64,000 nt of DNA from the NCBI GenBank assembly GCA_000827325.1, contig KN832877.1, positions 558,001-622,000 of the forward strand, given 5' to 3'. The notes under the pieces were generated by a model. It was not told the origin of the DNA. It was given only the letters and a program-made list of their open reading frames with translations, and searched no databases. The translations under genes were made by a program, and so were the position numbers. Source of the stretch: Oidiodendron maius Zn. Its lineage: Eukaryota > Ascomycota > Leotiomycetes > Myxotrichaceae. Positions 60,464-64,000 of this stretch are shown here, in pieces. Every line of letters starts with the position of its first letter. The first letter of the stretch is position 1.

Positions 60464-60647
60464 GCCTGTTTAGCTGTAAGTTTGCTACGTGGGAATAGTG
60501 GGGTGTGCTTGCACTAACAATATTACAGTAGGGGTAGAGCGCTTCACTGTAAGTAACAACAAGCGATGTAGAGGTATCGTAACTAACGATAGCCAGCGTA
60601 TCTTCTACGATATGAAGAGATCCTCGGTTCGATTCCGAGAATGGGCA
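60464..60647 (+). tRNA. tRNA-Tyr(GUA)-like gene with two insertions
   Basis: The 3' half is canonical: T arm CTCGG-TTCGATT-CCGAG (60623-60639), a box B (GGTTCGATTCC), variable loop AGATC, acceptor strand AATGGGC with discriminator A, then five T at 60648-60652 as a pol III terminator. The anticodon arm CTTCA-CTGTAA-(intron 60553-60611)-A-TGAAG carries anticodon GTA at 60549-60551, and an intron after position 37 is normal for nuclear tRNA-Tyr. The 5' acceptor strand and start of the D arm (GCCTGTT-TA-GCT, 60464-60475) are separated from the rest of the D arm (TAGGGGTAGAGC, 60529-60540) by a 53-bp insertion with spliceosome-like borders. Without both insertions a 72-nt cloverleaf forms, though the acceptor stem then has two adjacent G-U pairs and G1:C72 instead of the eukaryotic tyrosine C1:G72. 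It may be a pseudogene. Confidence 0.55.
60476..60528 (+). other. Intron-like insertion in the D arm of the tRNA-like gene
   Basis: 53 bp beginning GTAAGT and ending CACTAACAATATTACAG. It has a donor, a CTAAC branch site and an acceptor like the spliceosomal introns of the coding genes in this window. Its removal joins GCT to TAGGGG and produces a D stem of GCTT/GAGC. Confidence 0.45.
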
Positions 60648-60652
60648 TTTTT
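60648..60652 (+). terminator. Pol III-type T5 terminator
   Basis: Five T immediately follow the discriminator base of the tRNA-like gene, the usual position of an RNA polymerase III stop. A longer T12 run lies further on, at 60676-60687. Confidence 0.5.
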
Positions 60653-61188
60653 GCTATCAAGAATTTTGCGGAAAGTTTTTTTTTTTTGGTTCATACTGAG
60701 CGTACGCTCTGACTGGATTAACCGAGACTTAAAGCATATAGTGCTACCTTACCGAACACCACAGGTCTCGTGACCAGAAGTATTTGAAGTAGTGAAAAAA
60801 GAAACGTATTGTAACTATAGAGAACAACACCTAGAGCCTTAACTAATAAAACAATCTCTTGCTTGATGCTAATATTCCCGGAACCTCTCATTTCTCTTTC
60901 TTTTTAGATATTCCCTTGCTCGTCTAGCACCGTGTAAAGAACGGAATAGAGGTTGGGTGCGTGCTCTATTTTATTTATGGCATCCAGAGCCTATACTTAT
61001 CCATAGAGTCTCATAATACAACTACAGTTTATAACGTTGAAGTAGTAAGTGCATTATAGAATATTTGGTGAGACTGCCATGCTAGGCAAGATGCAACTAT
61101 CTCTGGGATATGTATAGTAATGCCCAGCTCTGTCTAAAATTACCCACCGAAAGACACCATATATGTAATAAAACCCGCCAACTCCGTG
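60653..61188. other. AT-rich intergenic region with T12 tract
   Basis: About 0.5 kb between the tRNA-like gene and the 3' end of SCC2. Apart from the run of 12 T at 60676-60687, no feature is recognised. Confidence 0.4.
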
Positions 61189-64000
61189 TTAGTCCCATCC
61201 CTCGCTGTCATCATCATCGCTATCTACACTTCCTCTCTTTCGAGCTTTCCCTTTGCCCCGTCGGGAGATAGACGACGATCGAGCGCGCTTCTTTCGTCCA
61301 CTTGGGGTGCCAGAAGCTTTCCTTTTGCGCCCTCGTCCGCTGCCAGGAGGCATTCCATTATCCTCTTCTCCACTTGGGGTGCCGAGCTCGACCCTTCCAT
61401 TATCATCCTCACCTTCTGCAGCTACCTTGAAGTCCGGGTCCAAGCTCAAGAGTCCCACGAAGTCACGGCATTGCTTTAGCATTGTCTCCTCCGATTCAAG
61501 TGCAGACATAACCGAAGTCACTTGCTCCCAGAATTTATCTCCGGTTACGAAGGGAACTTTTATAGGCGCCTTGTTTAGATCTTTAATTGCAGATTTGCCT
61601 TTGCCATCGCGTCGGTTCGTCATCAGACCGTACAGGCGCCGAAGGTATGAGCGTGCTTCCCAGAGACACGCGAGCATCATCGAAGATGCCGTTAACTGAA
61701 GAAGGCGGGTAGGATTAACCGAGCGTTGATCAGGTCGAGGCTGCCCCGACTCGTCGACCAATGTCGGATCAGTCAGGCTGACGTGGAAGACCTCGGTATC
61801 GATAGAGTGAGCTATGCCAGTGCCTGTTCCTGCAACTACCTTCTCCATCGCAACAATGGCGGCGAGCAAATCGTCAACGGAAACATATTCGAAGAAAGCC
61901 ATATTCTCTATAATAAATTGAGAGAACTCGAGGTGGTGTGGCAGCTGCTTTATGTCCATTTTGGCCGGATCAAAGTCAATACGCGAGCAGAGATTTTCAA
62001 AAAATCTCTTGCGGGTCTTGGATTTGCTAATTTTCATGACATCAATCAGCATATGCAGCTTCGGCGCAAATGGATTGAGGGTAGCGCCGTGGATGTCGTG
62101 CACGATATCTCGTTGATATACGTATGCCATATGGACGGCAGGTATGTACTCTCGTTCGATGATTGTTTCGTGTTTTTCATGAAGGGTCCGATGTCCGCGG
62201 AATGCTAGATCTGCAATCTTGGCATTCTGCGACGTCTCCAGTGCAATCAACGGTGGTCCACACTCCTTGGGGTGGACAAGTCCCTGTCGGGTGATGCTAA
62301 CGATAAGCTCGGTCGCGAGAAGAGCCTGGTCATCTTGGGAAGCCAATGCAATTCGAGTGAAGTCTTTGAGAAAGAGCTGGGCTATGCCGATTGCGACACC
62401 ATCGCCTTGACCACCACCCATAACTCCCAGCTTTGCTTTCGGGTCTGCCGCAGCACCAACTACGCCTTCTGCACCAGTCTCTGAGCGCTTTTCTTCTAAC
62501 AGCAAGAACTCCTTGAAGGCTTTCATGATGATGGTCTCGAGAACAGAAGTCTGTGCATTAAAGGCTTCTTTGAATGACGTACTAATATTAGCCGACGTGA
62601 AATTCTTCGGCCATGACTGGCACACCATTCCAATCGCATCGAACGCAGCTTTGCGTACGTCAAGAGGCTGGTTAGGGGATGCAAAAGGAGCGAATGTATC
62701 GCTCATAAGTTTAGACACCGAATTCCCCTTCCAGTTTGGGAATCCGTCCCTAAAGCTCTCGCACTGAGGATCAAGGTCGCAATGCTTGCCACACATTCCA
62801 GAAATCAATAAGAGCTTAGTGAGCTTGCGCACCAAATCCCCCTTTGAAGGATCGTTCAAATTGATATTCTTCATCTTGTGGATGCCGGTCAATGTTGACA
62901 AGACCAACCGTGTGAGATGCTGGAAATCATCTAGTACACCACTGATAATCCAAAGGCACGCCACAACGTCGTCGAGGATTGCCTTGCCCATGCGTGACAC
63001 AGCCGGGATGAGCTCCTTCCTAACCGAAGCAAGAAAGCTGTTATGCACTTTCGACAGGTGTGGTAGAACATGGCGAAAGATAACTACAACCGACCGGTAG
63101 ATAGCCAAGTCATCCCCGCCGCCAACATTCGCGACGTACGGTTGCAAAAGTTGGATCTGTTCTGGTGTGAAGAGCTTCGCGTTAGACTTTGCAAAGATCA
63201 TGAGGACTTGCAAGGCATCTCGAGCTGATGGTGCGTTAGTCTCCTCGCTCATCGGGTTGTCGATAATTGTCTCGAACATGGTGGAGACAAGGGCTTTACA
63301 GACTCTAAAGTTCGCTGTAGAAAGCTTAGAATCGTTGGATAACATGTTCTGTAGAATTTTGTCGAGCATGATCGCTACGCCACTGCCTCGCTGTACCGTC
63401 TTGACCATCAGAGCTACATGATCGGCCAACGCCAGTTTGAACTGGGCCGAAGAATTCTCAGTCGAAGTAGGCTCGTAGAATGGTGACATCCACATTTCCT
63501 CTATCGACTGACGCGCAAGCTCCTGAACACCCTCATCAAGATCTGCAACTCTATGAAGCAATGAATCAGCGATAGAGCTTCTGATCTCTCCATTTGTGTT
63601 CTTCAGGTATATGTCCTTCGATAGCTTCATTGCGCGCTTACGAACTCCGATGCCGCTGTCATTGACTCGTTGTAGAATGCTCGGAATCATCTCATCTTCG
63701 AGGGACGGCCGCAGACTGATGCATTTGCCAATTAGGCCGAGTGCTGAATCGCGAACAAGAACAGAGGGGTCATTCGAGCATCGTAACAGCAAGTGCTTTA
63801 CAGCGGGCTCCCGATCCAGAATAGAGGGGTCGGTTTCCAGCACTTGATTAACACTCTTCAGGCTCTTGCTTCGCACAGTCGCCTGTTCGCTTGCCATAGA
63901 GCCGAGTAATATCGTTAGAATTCTTCCGAACGATTCGCAAAATTGCGAATGGAGTAAGGTGACTGCATAGGCGAGACGAGAATGAGAGGCAGGGACGGAG
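61189..64000 (-). CDS. SCC2: Sister chromatid cohesion loader SCC2 (5' part beyond window)
   Basis: An uninterrupted frame runs to the right edge; the Met at 63897 is internal, because coding sequence (ESFGRILTILLGSMASEQ) continues upstream without a stop. About 936 residues are visible. They match the C-terminal HEAT-repeat hook of Scc2/Mis4/Nipped-B: RSKSLKSVNQVLETDPSIL, SVLVRDSALGLIGKCI, DEGVQELARQSIEEMW, and the HYVY-like VHMAYVYQRDIV region. Scc2 with Scc4 loads cohesin on chromosomes in the nucleus by stimulating its ATPase. The extreme C-terminus (GRGRKRKASGTPSGRKKR, then an acidic DDDDSEGWD) is a variable basic-acidic tail likely containing the nuclear localisation signal. Confidence 0.93.
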   Translation of the reverse strand, partial: SVPASHSRLAYAVTLLHSQFCESFGRILTILLGSMASEQATVRSKSLKSVNQVLETDPSILDREPAVKHLLLRCSNDPSVLVRDSALGLIGKCISLRPSLEDEMIPSILQRVNDSGIGVRKRAMKLSKDIYLKNTNGEIRSSIADSLLHRVADLDEGVQELARQSIEEMWMSPFYEPTSTENSSAQFKLALADHVALMVKTVQRGSGVAIMLDKILQNMLSNDSKLSTANFRVCKALVSTMFETIIDNPMSEETNAPSARDALQVLMIFAKSNAKLFTPEQIQLLQPYVANVGGGDDLAIYRSVVVIFRHVLPHLSKVHNSFLASVRKELIPAVSRMGKAILDDVVACLWIISGVLDDFQHLTRLVLSTLTGIHKMKNINLNDPSKGDLVRKLTKLLLISGMCGKHCDLDPQCESFRDGFPNWKGNSVSKLMSDTFAPFASPNQPLDVRKAAFDAIGMVCQSWPKNFTSANISTSFKEAFNAQTSVLETIIMKAFKEFLLLEEKRSETGAEGVVGAAADPKAKLGVMGGGQGDGVAIGIAQLFLKDFTRIALASQDDQALLATELIVSITRQGLVHPKECGPPLIALETSQNAKIADLAFRGHRTLHEKHETIIEREYIPAVHMAYVYQRDIVHDIHGATLNPFAPKLHMLIDVMKISKSKTRKRFFENLCSRIDFDPAKMDIKQLPHHLEFSQFIIENMAFFEYVSVDDLLAAIVAMEKVVAGTGTGIAHSIDTEVFHVSLTDPTLVDESGQPRPDQRSVNPTRLLQLTASSMMLACLWEARSYLRRLYGLMTNRRDGKGKSAIKDLNKAPIKVPFVTGDKFWEQVTSVMSALESEETMLKQCRDFVGLLSLDPDFKVAAEGEDDNGRVELGTPSGEEDNGMPPGSGRGRKRKASGTPSGRKKRARSSSISRRGKGKARKRGSVDSDDDDSEGWD

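Noticed and set aside
60549-60593. Second spliceosomal-like intron (GTAAGT..CTAAC..AG) starting at the anticodon
   Set aside because: Its removal would destroy the anticodon arm; the GTAAGT is a by-product of anticodon GTA, A37 and the normal tRNA intron start.
63895-63897. Met as start of the SCC2 frame
   Set aside because: Conserved coding sequence continues upstream to the window edge without a stop, so this Met is internal.

Overview
The window is nuclear DNA of a filamentous ascomycete (Pezizomycotina; the protein flavour suggests Leotiomycetes, but that is a guess). Introns are short (mostly 46-70 bp), with GT..AG ends and CTAAC/CTAAT branch points. Three Zn(II)2Cys6 regulators, a peroxisomal Lon, a Furry/Tao3 protein and a VPS13-tailed glycosyltransferase fit the same picture. 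Exon structures were read by eye from splice signals, frame and remembered family conservation. For every complete multi-exon gene the joined length is a multiple of three.

Positions 1-12817 look accessory: a secreted beta-lactamase-like serine hydrolase (cut by the left edge), a GT28/GT1 glycosyltransferase with a VPS13-like C-terminus, two Zn(II)2Cys6 transcription factors on the minus strand, and a cipB-like MDR oxidoreductase. They could be a small metabolic locus, but no polyketide synthase, peptide synthetase or P450 gene is present.

From 13737 onward the content is mostly conserved housekeeping: eIF2B-alpha (GCN3), NECAP, an orphan hypothetical protein, a fungal type II membrane glycosyltransferase, peroxisomal Lon protease, a PAS-containing Zn(II)2Cys6 regulator behind a 4.2-kb gene-free region, a MATE transporter, a DUF202 membrane protein, MLH1, RPN1, RIO2, a two-RRM RNA-binding protein, NADPH-cytochrome P450 reductase, the 2513-residue Tao3/Mor2 protein and the C-terminal part of SCC2 (cut by the right edge). 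These serve proteostasis (RPN1, Lon), translation and ribosome assembly (GCN3, RIO2), genome maintenance (MLH1, SCC2), trafficking and morphogenesis (NECAP, Tao3), and redox supply (P450 reductase). No operon logic is expected; several pairs are divergent and share short promoters, notably RPN1/RIO2.

The most unusual item is a tRNA-Tyr(GUA)-like sequence at 60464-60647. Besides a normal-position intron it carries a 53-bp insertion in the D arm with spliceosomal-looking borders (GTAAGT..CTAAC..ACAG). Other notable points are an 8-nt microexon inside a zinc cluster, a GC-AG intron in the MATE gene, a 5-codon last exon holding the C-terminal tryptophan of P450 reductase, and the glycosyltransferase/VPS13-tail fusion. 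I saw no transposons, viral relics, rRNA or CRISPR arrays.
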